Assembly (NCBI GenBank): GCA_016708465.1
Contig: JADJFT010000011.1
Location: 1 to 64,000 of the forward strand
Reading direction: 5' to 3'
From: Rhodanobacteraceae bacterium
GTDB lineage: Bacteria; Pseudomonadota; Gammaproteobacteria; Xanthomonadales; Ahniellaceae
Length of the DNA: 64,000 nt
Position numbers and translations under genes: made by a program. Below, in pieces: positions 8,263-17,887 of this stretch (positions within the stretch are counted from its first letter, which is position 1; each line of letters begins with the position of its first letter). Below the pieces are notes generated by a model. That model saw only the letters and a program-made list of their open reading frames with translations. It did not search any database and was not told the DNA's origin.

Positions 8263-9405
8263 TCACCGTGCGAGTCGTTGATAACGGCCGCCACCGAGGT
8301 CGGCGACGTGTCCGTCGAGTTCAAGCGACATCAGCATGGAAGAGATCGCGCCGGCGGTCAACCCGGTCGCCGTCACCAAACTGTCAAAATCCGTCGGTGC
8401 GAAGCCGATTGCTTCCAGCAGGCGGCCGTTTGCGGCATCCGGCGTGTGCACCGCTGACCGTGGCGCCGTCTGGCTGGCGAGTCGAGCACGGAGTGCGTCG
8501 CCGAGCTCGTCGCCGATCGGCTGCAGTGCTTCGATTACGTCACTGGCCTCGGTGACCAAGGTGGCGCCATTTCGAATCAAATGATGGCAACCGCGCGCAC
8601 GCGGATCGTGGATCGAACCCGGAACGGCAAACACATCACGGCCACATTCACCCGCGAGCCGGGCAGTGATCAGCGAACCCGACTTCAGCGAAGCCTCGAC
8701 CACCAAGGTGCCAAGGGTGAGGCCTGCGATGATGCGGTTGCGGCGCGGAAAGTGTTCCGGCAGCGGCGGCGTGCCGATCGGGAAATCAGAGACCAACGCA
8801 CCCTGTTCGACGATGCGCTGCGCTAGCGCGCGATGCCGGTCTGGATACACACGATCAAGCCCGGTGCCACAGACCGCAATCGTGGCAGCGCCGGCATCAA
8901 GGCAGGCGGTATGCGCTGCGGCGTCAATACCTTCGGCCAGGCCACTGGTCACGACGATGCCGAGGCGTGCGAAGTATTTGGCAAAATCGCCCGCGATGCC
9001 GACACCGGAACGGCTGGCATTGCGGCTGCCGACCATCGCGATTTGTGCTCGCCACAAGGCGTTGAGGTCACCTTCGACGAATAACACCGACGGCGCGTCG
9101 TCGAGGCGGCGCAATAACGGCGGGTAGTCGGGATCGGCCAAGGTCAACAGGTGCCGCTGCGGCGATGCGTCCAGCCAATCGAGATCGGCGCGGATCGACG
9201 TCCGCCCACACCTGGCCAGCTCGGCGCACACTGCCTCGGGCAAGCCGGCCGAGCGCAGCGACGACCGGCTGGCGTCCAGCGCTGCGCGCAGGCTGCCGAA
9301 ATGTTCGTATAACTTTCCGATGCGCAGATTGCCAAGGCCAGGCGCCCGTAATGCGATCAGCCATGCCTCGCGTTCATTGAGGTCGATCCGGGTGTCATTG
9401 TCCAT
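8263..9405 (-). CDS. dprA: DNA-processing protein DprA
   Basis: DprA loads RecA on single-stranded DNA entering during natural transformation. The 380-residue protein has an N-terminal helical domain (LRAPGLGNLRIGKLYEHFG), the Rossmann-like DprA core from about residue 90 with GSRNASRSG and SGLAEGIDAAAHTACL, and a C-terminal winged helix (DSLVTATGLTAGAISSMLMS). ATG at 9405 is preferred; an in-frame GTG at 9420 would add five residues. It is followed by smg 142 bases downstream. Its presence suggests, but does not prove, natural competence. Confidence 0.96.
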   Translation of the reverse strand: MDNDTRIDLNEREAWLIALRAPGLGNLRIGKLYEHFGSLRAALDASRSSLRSAGLPEAVCAELARCGRTSIRADLDWLDASPQRHLLTLADPDYPPLLRRLDDAPSVLFVEGDLNALWRAQIAMVGSRNASRSGVGIAGDFAKYFARLGIVVTSGLAEGIDAAAHTACLDAGAATIAVCGTGLDRVYPDRHRALAQRIVEQGALVSDFPIGTPPLPEHFPRRNRIIAGLTLGTLVVEASLKSGSLITARLAGECGRDVFAVPGSIHDPRARGCHHLIRNGATLVTEASDVIEALQPIGDELGDALRARLASQTAPRSAVHTPDAANGRLLEAIGFAPTDFDSLVTATGLTAGAISSMLMSLELDGHVADLGGGRYQRLAR

Positions 9406-9480
9406 TGCCACAGCGTGCACGACGCGTCAGCACCTTCGCGATCGTCGAGATCGCAATCTGGCACCGGAAATTTCGCAACA

Positions 9481-9506
9481 AAAAGGGCGCGACTTGCGTC
9501 GCGCCC
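9481..9506 (-). terminator. Intrinsic terminator of the LysM gene
   Basis: Perfect nine-base arms GGGCGCGAC at 9485-9493 and GTCGCGCCC at 9498-9506 enclose a four-base loop. On the minus strand the hairpin is followed by five T. It lies 24 bases after the reconstructed stop codon of the LysM gene, which supports that reconstruction. Confidence 0.87.
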
Positions 9507-9529
9507 TTCGTGGTCTCGGTCAGATTGAA

Positions 9530-10734
9530 TCAGAGTGACTGCGGTTCGCGCGCCAGATCGTTGACGAAAATTGGGCGCTTGCCGTCCATCACCAAGCCGT
9601 AACTGATCTTCTCGAAGGTGCGGAAGATCATCACGTGGCCGGCGAATCATCGGGCAAGGTGACGTACTTCTTCTTCGGGCTGAAGGCCGAACTGATGTCG
9701 CCGCTCGGGTGCTTGACGGTATCGCGTACTCGCTCGCCCTGGTTCATGACGGCGAATACTTGGCCGTTTTCGACACCGTCGCGGGCACCGCGCGAGAGCG
9801 CGACGACGCGAGCTGGGCCGGTCACAGAAAAACCGTCCGACACGGCAAGCACACGCATGTTGTCAGGCACCGAATCAGGCGCATGCTGCGAATAGGAGGG
9901 ATCGTAGGGCGAGGCATCCACCGGCAGGATCAAATCGCCGGCACGCACTTCGATGTCGCCAACACGAATTTCCAAGGTTGCCGGATCACCTTCGGCAAGC
10001 ACGCGAGCGCGCGCTACCTGAACTACTTCGTGACCCAAGATCTCGGCGTTTCGTTCGCGCCAATAGCGGCCGATGTGATCGGTCCAGAGACTGCCGAGGG
10101 TATAGCCCTGACTCGGGTTCCAGTCTTCGGAACCGACTACGCGCTGCTTGTGCTGCCATGGCGCGCCCTTCTGAATTTCGCGATAGACGAAGGTCGGGCG
10201 TACGATATCGACTTCGGTGCCCGGGCGGGCGTTGAGACCGCGCACGTAGACCAACCCCATCTCGGTGGTGCGCAGGCGAGTTTCTTCGTTGCCAACCACA
10301 TAGGGCAAGGCATCGGCATCGACTTCGCTAAGCACGCGCGTGTGTTCGAGGAAGGCTTTGAGCTCGTCCAGCGGGATCGGCCCGACAGCACGTTTGCCGC
10401 CCATATCGCGAACCCGCGGCGACAGCTTGTCGTGCTGCGGACGTTGTCCGAGCACACGGCCCGACGTCAGCATCGGCTTGCCATCGACGTAAATCAAGCT
10501 GATCACATCACCGGGATAAATCAGGTGCGGATTCTTGATCTGGTCGTTGGCCTGCCAGATCTCTGGCCATTGCCAGGGATTGTTGAGGAAGCGACCGGCA
10601 ATGTCCCACAACGTGTCGCCTTGGACGACAGTGTAGGAATCCGGATGATCAGGTCGCAGGTCATCCGCATCCAGCGCAAAAACAGATGCGCTGAAGAGAA
10701 TTCCGGCCAATACTGCAAGCGTTCGTTTAAGCAT
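9530..10734 (-). CDS. Secreted LysM-domain protein (one frameshift near the 3' end)
   Basis: The gene encodes about 400 residues. A signal peptide (MLKRTLAVLAGILFSASVFA) is followed directly by one LysM domain at residues about 35-85 (SYTVVQGDTLWDIAGRFL, then NPHLIYPGDVISLIY), which binds peptidoglycan. The rest is conserved in Xanthomonadales next to dprA but has no assigned activity. As read, the frame stops at 9631, but a one-base shift near 9645 joins it to GHVMIFRTFEKISYGLVMDG and a tail ending at 9530, just before the terminator. The longer version is almost certainly the true one. The gene is divergent from def with 129 bases between, and may share the minus-strand transcript only with nothing downstream because of the terminator. 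Confidence 0.88.
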
Positions 10735-10863
10735 GGCGGCTAAGCCTCTGATTTGGCGAGGACTGATCCGAGTGTATCCCAATTCTATCCGCGATAAAAT
10801 CACCCCATCGCAGGGCTTGATCGAGGCACTCCCGCCTCCATGCCGTAGGCGCAGGAGATCCCG

Positions 10864-11394
10864 ATGAGCAAACTCGACATTCTTGAATTCCCCGACCCGC
10901 GGCTGCGCACGATCGCCAGGCCGGTCGAAGCCGTCGACGCGACGCTGCAAACGCTGATCGACGACATGTTCGAGACCATGTACACCGCGCCAGGCATTGG
11001 TTTGGCGGCGACACAGGTCGATGTCCACAAACAGTTGATCGTGATTGATGTGTCTGAGGGCAAGGACCAGCCAACCGTGTTGATCAATCCGAAGATCACC
11101 CAGCGTGAAGGCGAGCAGGTCTACCAGGAAGGCTGTCTGTCGGTGCCTGGCATCTACGCCGACGTGACGCGGGCCAACTCGGTGCGCGTCGAGGCGCTGA
11201 ACCGGAAAGGTGAGCGCTACGTGATCGAGACCGACGGTCTGCTCGCCGTGTGTATCCAGCACGAGATGGACCATCTCGCCGGCAAAGTCTTCGTCGATTA
11301 TCTATCGCCGTTGAAGCGCGACATGGTCCGCAAGAAGCTGGCGAAGCAAGCGCGCGATAAGCGCGACGCACCGGATCGCGAGCATTCAATCTGA
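10864..11394 (+). CDS. def: Peptide deformylase
   Basis: The enzyme removes the formyl group from new proteins. All three metal and catalytic motifs are intact in the 176 residues: GIGLAATQ near residue 45, EGCLS near 90 and HEMDH near 132. The short basic C-terminus is normal for the proteobacterial type I enzyme. Its TGA overlaps the fmt ATG, so the pair is translationally coupled, the usual arrangement because the two enzymes act at opposite ends of formylmethionine use. Confidence 0.98.
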   Translation: MSKLDILEFPDPRLRTIARPVEAVDATLQTLIDDMFETMYTAPGIGLAATQVDVHKQLIVIDVSEGKDQPTVLINPKITQREGEQVYQEGCLSVPGIYADVTRANSVRVEALNRKGERYVIETDGLLAVCIQHEMDHLAGKVFVDYLSPLKRDMVRKKLAKQARDKRDAPDREHSI

Positions 11395-12317
11395 TGCGCA
11401 TCGTGTTTGCGGGCACACCGGAGTTCGCCGTGCCCTGTCTCGATGCTGTACTTGCCAGCGGCCATCAGATCGTTGCGGTTTACACGCAGCCCGATCGCCC
11501 GGCCGGGCGCGGCCGGGCGCTCGCGGCCAGTCCCGTCAAGCAGCGGGCAATCGCCGCCGGACTGCCGATCGAACAACCGGAGAACTTCAAATCGGTCGCC
11601 AGTCGGCAACGTCTTGTCGACTACCAGCCTGAGCTGATGATCGTCGTCGCCTATGGTCTGATCCTGTCGCAGAAGGTGCTTGATGTTCCGCTGCACGGCT
11701 GCTTGAACGTGCATGCCTCGTTACTACCGCGATGGCGCGGCGCGGCACCGATCCAGCGCGCGATCGCCGCCGGCGACAGCGAGACCGGTGTCTGTCTGAT
11801 GCGCATGGAAAAAGGCCTCGATACTGGCCCGGTGTATTTGCGCCGCGCGTTGCCGATCGCATCGGATGAAACCGGCGGCCGCCTGCATGACCGGCTCTCG
11901 GCCCTCGGCGCCGAACTGGTCGCGGAAGGACTGCATCACCTCGCGAGCGGCACGCTGCCAGCAGCGCAAGCGCAGTCCGAACACGGCGTCTACTACGCCC
12001 ACAAACTCGTCAAGCGCGAGGCCGTGCTGGACTTAGAACGGCCAGCGATCGAACTCGAACGGCAGGTGCGCGCGTTCACGCCGTGGCCGGTCGCAGAACT
12101 GAATCTCGGCGGCGAACGCCTGCGTGTCCACGCCGCGACCGCGTTAGCTGCGACCGGACAGCGCGTACCTGGCGAAATCACCCATGCCGACCGCGACGGT
12201 ATCGACATCGCCACCGGTGCTGGCGTGTTGCGACTGCTGCGCGTGCAGCGTGATGGCGGCCGGCCGATCACGGCGCAGGAATATCTGAATGCACGCAGCG
12301 ATTTACGTCGCGCATGA
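11394..12317 (+). CDS. fmt: Methionyl-tRNA formyltransferase
   Basis: The enzyme formylates initiator Met-tRNA using 10-formyltetrahydrofolate. The 307 residues start MRIVFAGTPEFAVPCLDAVL, and the catalytic segment is visible as LNVHASLLPRWRGAAPIQRA followed by TGVCLMRMEKGLDTGPVY. The C-terminal OB-fold tRNA-binding domain includes VRAFTPWPVAELNLGGERLR. It overlaps def at the start and rsmB at the end, forming a tight operon. Confidence 0.98.
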   Translation: MRIVFAGTPEFAVPCLDAVLASGHQIVAVYTQPDRPAGRGRALAASPVKQRAIAAGLPIEQPENFKSVASRQRLVDYQPELMIVVAYGLILSQKVLDVPLHGCLNVHASLLPRWRGAAPIQRAIAAGDSETGVCLMRMEKGLDTGPVYLRRALPIASDETGGRLHDRLSALGAELVAEGLHHLASGTLPAAQAQSEHGVYYAHKLVKREAVLDLERPAIELERQVRAFTPWPVAELNLGGERLRVHAATALAATGQRVPGEITHADRDGIDIATGAGVLRLLRVQRDGGRPITAQEYLNARSDLRRA

Positions 12318-13626
12318 AGCGCACGCTGCCGATCCGCGCCGTGGCCGCGCAAACACTCGCAAGCCTGCGTCGCGGCGGCGCATCGCTGACCGACCTGCTG
12401 ACCGACGCCGACACCCGCATCGACGATGCCCGTGACCGTGCGCAACTGCGCGCGATCTTGTATGCCAGCCTGCGCGGCATCTTTCGTTACGAAGCGCTGC
12501 TTCGCAGCTTGCTCACGAAGCCGTTGCCGAGGCGGCATGACGCCGTCGAAGCACTTCTGATCAATGGCCTCGCCCAGCTTGAACTCGGCATCGATGCCGC
12601 CTATGCGGTCGTCGATGCCAGCGTCACCGCAGCGCGCGCCTTGGGTGAAACCAATCTTGCCGGCCTCGTCAATGCAGTGCTGCGACGCTTTCAACGCGAG
12701 CGTGAAGCGTTGCTGGCGGCGCTACCGGCGACGCCCGAGATCAGCCACAACCATCCGGCATGGATGATTCGCCGCTTTGAACACGATTGGGGCACGGACG
12801 CCAGCACCCTCTTTGCTGCGAACAATGCGCCGGCGCCAACTTGGCTGCGCGTTCATCGTCAACGTCGTCGCCTTGATCAACTCCAGTCGCTGCTGTCAGC
12901 GCACGCCATCGAGGCGGCCGCATTTGCGCATCTCCCGGACGCGCTGCGCATCGACCAGGGCTTGGATGTCACGCAATTGCCCGGGTTCGCCGAAGGTGAA
13001 TTTTCGGTCCAGGATGGTGCCGCACAACTTGCCGTCGAGCTGTTAGATCTCCGGCCAGGACTGCAGGTGCTCGATGCGTGTTGCGCGCCGGGCGGCAAAC
13101 TCGCACACATGGCTGAGCGCGAGCCCGGCCTGGCCAGCTTGGTTGGCGTCGACATCGACGCAGCGCGCGTTGCGCGAACTCGGTCGGGACTGGCGCGCCT
13201 GCACATCGATGCTGAACTATTCGCCGCCGATTTGCGTCAGCACACGGCGATCAGTCGTCGTCGTTTCGACCGCATTCTGCTCGACGCGCCGTGTTCGGGC
13301 ACGGGTGTCATCCGCCGCCATCCCGACATCCGTCTGCTGCGCCGCGACGCCGACATCGCTGCCCTGCTGCGCACGCAATCGGAGTTGCTGAACGCGCTCT
13401 GGCCTTTGCTGGCCCCGGGCGGACGGCTAGTCTATGCGACCTGTTCGGTGCTCGCGGATGAAAACGACGGCCAAGTCGCAGCCTTTCTGGAACGTCGTCG
13501 CGACGCTCAAGCGCTCGACGTCGTCCCGCATTGGTTCGGCGTCGCCCAGAAGCATGGTCGTCAGAACTTGTCAGGCGGCGACGGCCTCGACGTTTTTATT
13601 ACGCGGTGCTGGCCGCTCGCGATTAG
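12314..13626 (+). CDS. rsmB: 16S rRNA (cytosine-967) methyltransferase RsmB (frameshift at the 3' end)
   Basis: The enzyme makes m5C967 in 16S rRNA. Residues 1-140 are the NusB-like RNA-binding domain; the SAM-binding fold starts near residue 245 (VLDACCAPGGKLAHMAE), and the two cysteines of the mechanism are in LLDAPCSGTGVIRRHPDI and VYATCSVLADEN. As read, the frame continues without stop into the next gene. Adding one G at 13592, in front of a run of five T, gives the canonical RsmB ending GLDGFYYAVLAARD and a TAG at 13624-13626, for 437 residues. I therefore end the gene there and treat the apparent 581-residue fusion as a sequence error. Confidence 0.93.
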
Positions 13627-14059
13627 CCTGCTGCTGACGGCCTGTCACGACCCACAGGGATCGACGATTCGTAGTGCCGCGCGTGAAGGTGATGATCTCG
13701 TGCTCGATCTCGATCTGCGCTTTACCGACACGCAATTGCAGGCGCTCGATCACGGCATCCCGCTGCGTCTGGCGATTCACGTCGATGGCGAGATCGCCAG
13801 CTACATCGACCTGCGCTACCGACCGTTGTCGCGGCAATACGAACTGCACCTGCAGAACGATGCGGCCGCGCGCGTGTTCGTCAGTCGCGCCCGTCTGATT
13901 GCCGCACTGGACCGCATCGTGCTCGCCGATCTCGGCGCTAGCAGCGGATCAGTGCGCGTCGATTTGGTCAGTAGTGCGTTACTGGCGCCGTTGCGACTGC
14001 CGGCTCTGATCGATCGTGAATGGCAGCTCGCGACGCCGTCGCGGGACTGGGGCGGCTAA
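13554..14059 (+). CDS. DUF4390-type lipoprotein
   Basis: With the RsmB frameshift corrected, this frame has its own ATG at 13554 inside the end of rsmB. It yields about 168 residues with a signal sequence ending in the lipobox LLLTAC, so the mature protein should be a lipid-anchored periplasmic protein. The rest (DLVLDLDLRFTDTQLQALDH, then IPLRLAIHVDGEIASYIDLR) fits the DUF4390 family, which is found between rsmB and an NtrY-like kinase in this group. Its TAA overlaps the ATG of the kinase gene. The function is unknown; the fixed position next to the kinase hints that it may act with its sensor domain. Confidence 0.8.
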
Positions 14060-16176
14060 TGCAACGGCGCTTGGTCTGGCTGCTCCCGACGATCGCAGCG
14101 CTGGCATTGCTGGTTGCTGCACTCTGGCTCGCGGCGGATGCCGAGAGCGCACAAAGCCACTTCGGGGCGGCCTATGGCTGGCTATTCGGGGTCGCTGCAG
14201 CGGCGGTGTTGGTGCTGCTCGGCAGCATCGCACGCGAACTCCTGCGTCTGCGACGTGAACGCGCCGAAGGACAGCCCGGCGCGCGCCTGAACGCGCGTCT
14301 CGCCGCTCTGCTTGGGCTGATCGCCGTGCCCGCCGCGCTGCCGGTCGCTGGCTTCGCGATGCGCTTTCTCGACGCCGGCATCGACTCTTGGTTTCGCGTC
14401 GATCTGGAAGCCGCGCACGAAGCTGCGCGCGCACTCGGCGAACAGGTGCTGGAACGCGAGCAGCGCAATACCCTCGCCGAAATTGAAGCATTGTCGATGC
14501 GCGTTGCGGCCGATCCTTTGGCCGATCTGCAGGCACAGTTTGATCTGACGTTGGAATCCGCCAACGCGCCGGTCGCCCATCTCGCCAGTTACGATGCCAA
14601 CGGCGGCCTCGAAGCGCTGGCTTACAGCACCGCTGCAATCACGCAGCCGCCAGCACCGGATGAGGCGTTGCGTCTTCAGGTCGGCGAATCCGGGCGCATC
14701 GCGCAGACATTGACGATCGGCGAAACACTGGTGGTACGTGCGCTAACCACCAGCACCGATGCGGTCGGTCGTCGGCATTTGCTGCAATGGATTCAGCCAC
14801 TGCCGCCGCAACTCGCGCCGCAACTCGCGGTGCTCGAGCGCAGCAGCATCGACTACGCACAACTGCGCTTCCAGCGCGGCGCGTTGAAGTCGACCTTCGT
14901 GCTAATCCTCGGTTTCGTCACCCTGCTCGCACTGCTCGCCGCGATGCTTGCAGCGTTGGCCGCCACCCGCCGCCTGATCCAGCCGATCGCACGCATGTCG
15001 GCGGCGACGGCAGAGATAGGCGAAGGCCGCTTCGGCGCACAAATCGAGGTGCAATCGCAGGATGAACTCGGTGCGCTGACGACCGCATTCAATCGTATGA
15101 GCCGCGATCTCGCCGAACTCGACGCGCGCGACCAAGCCAGTCGCGCCGAGACCGAACAGGCGCGTGCACATCTTGCGGCGGTTCTATCGCGTCTGTCAGC
15201 GGGCGTCATTAGCGTCGATCATGAGCGCGTATTGACCGCGAATGCGGCCGCCGCCGAACTCCTTGATTGCCCAATGGTGGCGCTGATCGAACAGACCCTC
15301 GACGCGGCGGCTGCGACATCGAGCAATGCTGCGCAGGTGCTGGCAACCATCCGTGGCCGCAACCTGGATGCACGTAGCGAATGGCGCGAAGAGCTGTTGC
15401 TGCCCGGTGATCCGCCGCGGGCATTGTTGTTGCGTGCGGTGCAACTCACTGGCGATGGTTTGCGCTACGTCGTCATCATCGACGATATGTCAGTGATCGC
15501 ACAGGCGCAGCGCGAAGCCGCCTGGGGCGAAGTCGCGCGCCGACTCGCGCACGAGATCAAGAATCCACTGACGCCAATCCAACTCGCAGCGGAACGCATG
15601 CAACACCGCTTCAAGGCCAAGCTCGATGCGGCCGACGCACAAATACTGGATCGTGCGACGCAGACCATCGTCGCCCAAGTCGAAGCACTCAAGGGCTTGG
15701 TCAATGCCTTCGGCGACTACGCCAAGCCGGCACGTATCGATCTGCGGCCGCTCGCGCTCGATGTCTTGTTCAACGAAGTACTGGACCTTTACGAGTCCAG
15801 CGGCCAATGCCGCATCACCCGCGCGATCGCCAGTCCATTGCCAAGTCTGCGCGGCGACCGTGAGCGCCTGCGGCAACTGTTGGTGAATTTGCTGACCAAT
15901 GCCGTCGAGGCGGGTGGTCATGGCGTCGCCATCAGCGCACGGCTGTCGCAACAAGGCGATGACCTCGAATTGGTACTCCATGATCATGGCCCCGGTCTGC
16001 CACTGCAGTTTGACGGCCGCTGGTTCGAGCCTTACATGAGCACCAAACCCAAGGGCGGCGGGCTGGGACTGGCGATGGTGCAAAAGATCGCCGAGGAACA
16101 TGGCGGCCAGATTCGTGCTGAAAATATCGAGTCGGGTGGTGCCTGTTTCGTGCTGACCCTACCGATCACTCGCTGA
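14059..16176 (+). CDS. NtrY-like membrane sensor histidine kinase
   Basis: The 705-residue protein has several membrane segments in residues 1-100, a periplasmic stretch, a further membrane segment near 290 and a HAMP domain (RRLIQPIARMSAATAEIGEG). A PAS-type segment follows (VISVDHERVLTANAAAAELL). The H-box is RRLAHEIKNPLTPIQLAAER near residue 500, with an N-box LLVNLLTNAVEAG and G-boxes HDHGPGLPLQ and KGGGLGLAMVQKIAEEHGG, so the kinase looks complete. The layout matches NtrY, which senses through the membrane and usually phosphorylates the sigma54 activator NtrX. No ntrX follows; the next gene is a glycosyltransferase. The ATG overlaps the stop of the DUF4390 gene. Confidence 0.9.
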   Translation: MQRRLVWLLPTIAALALLVAALWLAADAESAQSHFGAAYGWLFGVAAAAVLVLLGSIARELLRLRRERAEGQPGARLNARLAALLGLIAVPAALPVAGFAMRFLDAGIDSWFRVDLEAAHEAARALGEQVLEREQRNTLAEIEALSMRVAADPLADLQAQFDLTLESANAPVAHLASYDANGGLEALAYSTAAITQPPAPDEALRLQVGESGRIAQTLTIGETLVVRALTTSTDAVGRRHLLQWIQPLPPQLAPQLAVLERSSIDYAQLRFQRGALKSTFVLILGFVTLLALLAAMLAALAATRRLIQPIARMSAATAEIGEGRFGAQIEVQSQDELGALTTAFNRMSRDLAELDARDQASRAETEQARAHLAAVLSRLSAGVISVDHERVLTANAAAAELLDCPMVALIEQTLDAAAATSSNAAQVLATIRGRNLDARSEWREELLLPGDPPRALLLRAVQLTGDGLRYVVIIDDMSVIAQAQREAAWGEVARRLAHEIKNPLTPIQLAAERMQHRFKAKLDAADAQILDRATQTIVAQVEALKGLVNAFGDYAKPARIDLRPLALDVLFNEVLDLYESSGQCRITRAIASPLPSLRGDRERLRQLLVNLLTNAVEAGGHGVAISARLSQQGDDLELVLHDHGPGLPLQFDGRWFEPYMSTKPKGGGLGLAMVQKIAEEHGGQIRAENIESGGACFVLTLPITR

Positions 16177-16181
16177 CTGGC

Positions 16182-17880
16182 ATGAGCCTGCAGCGCCGCG
16201 ACTTTTATTTCTTGCTGGCGCTGTCGCTGCTGGTGCTCGGCATCGGTATTGGCCTGCGCGACCCGTGGCCGGCGGACGAGCCACGCTTCGTGCTGGTGGC
16301 GAAGCAGATGGTCGAGCACGGCCAGTACTTGGTGCCGCATCGCGGCGCCGAAATCTATCCGGACAAACCGCCGCTGTTCATGTGGTTACTCGCTGCGGCG
16401 CATGCACTGACCGGCGAATGGCGCATCGCATTCTTGTTGCCATCGCTGCTGGCCAGTCTCGGCACGATCGCACTGACATTCGATCTGGCACTCAAGTTGT
16501 GGGGACGACGCGCAGCTCGGCTCGCCGCACTGATGTTGTTGTTCGCATTCCAGTTCACCTATCAGTCCAAACGCGCACAGATCGATCCATTTCTGGTGTT
16601 CGCCATCACTGCAGCGACGCATTCATTCCTCGTCTATGCGCTGATCGCGCCATCACGTACACGCCAGGCCGCAGGATGGTTCTGGGCGGCGATCGGCACG
16701 ATCAGCAAGGGTGTCGGAGCGTTGGCCCTGTTGATGCTCCCGGTGATCGCGCTGGTGCGGCGACGGGGCTGGATGAGGGCAGTCGAAGGTCGCTCGCCGC
16801 CCGGTGTCGTAGCGGTGACAGCGACCTCGCGCCGCGACCTCGGTATCGGCGTGCTCGCGTTCATCGCTGCCGCTGCGATCTGGTTAGGGCCGTTGTTGTA
16901 TGCAGCGGCAACACGCCACGACCCCTGAACTGTCGGCCTATGTGCGTGAGATTCTGCTCGGCCAGACGGCACGCCGTTACGCGAATCCGGATCATCATTT
17001 CCAACCATGGTGGTATTTCGGCGAGGTCATGCTGACGACGTGGCTGCCGTTCGTGCTGACTTGGCCGTGGGCACTGCCGTACGCATGGCGGCAAATACGT
17101 TCTCGCGGTGATGCGCGCGTGCTCATCCCGATGATGTGGTCGACGCTGGTGTTGTTGTTCTTCTCGCTATCGCCCGGCAAGCGCGACATGTACATCCTGC
17201 CGATCCTGCCGATGCTGTGCGTCGCGCTCGCACCTGGCATGGTCTTCGCCGTGCGCCAGAATGGGTTCCGTCGCCTGCTGCTCGGCTTCGTCTGGGCGCT
17301 CTCGCTGCCCTTGCTGATCGGCGGCCTGATGGCGGCGTTGGGCGAGCCGCATTTCGAGGCAAAGCAGGAAGCGGCTCGTGGTCTGACCGGCACCGGCGAC
17401 GCACTCTGGTGGATGCTCGCACTCGTCGGCGCGGTCGGCGTCATCGCAGCGATGGTGTGGCGCACGCGATATGCGCTGCGCGCCTGTTTCAGCTTGATGA
17501 CCGCGTTGTGGATCGGGCTCGGCACGGTCGCTTATCCACTGCTGGACGCGCATAGCTCGGGCCGCGCGATCATGCAGCGCGCCCGTGATGTCGCCGGACC
17601 AGCGGTCAGCCTTGGGCTAGTCGGTTGGCGCGAACAAAACTTGCTGCAAGCCGTGGGGCCGGTTGCCGAGTTCGGCTTCAAGCGCCCGGCGAGCGAGCAG
17701 TTCTTGGCGGCAAGCTCATGGCTGCGTTCGGCACCGTTACAACGCGCGCTGTTCGCCGAAGCGAGCAGCATCCCCGCCTGCGTCGATACCACGAAGGTGA
17801 TCGCACTCGGACAAAGCAATCGTCGCGAGTGGGTGTTGTTGCGCGCCGACGCGCTAGCAAGATGTGCGCTGTCGCCTTAA
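16182..17880 (+). CDS. Family 39 (ArnT/PMT-type) membrane glycosyltransferase (one frameshift)
   Basis: Removing one C from the CCCC run at about 16921 joins two frames into one protein of about 565 residues. It has some ten hydrophobic segments and the family 39 start: the acidic pair in WPADEPRFVLVAKQMVEHG and the EIYPDKPPLFMWLLA segment that binds the lipid-linked donor. Enzymes of this class transfer sugars from polyprenyl phosphate to lipid A or proteins in the periplasm; lipid A modification is the likeliest role but the acceptor cannot be read from sequence. The start lies five bases after the kinase stop, so the two are probably cotranscribed. It converges on the receptor gene at 17888 with only seven bases between. 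Confidence 0.85.
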
Positions 17881-17887
17881 GCATCGG

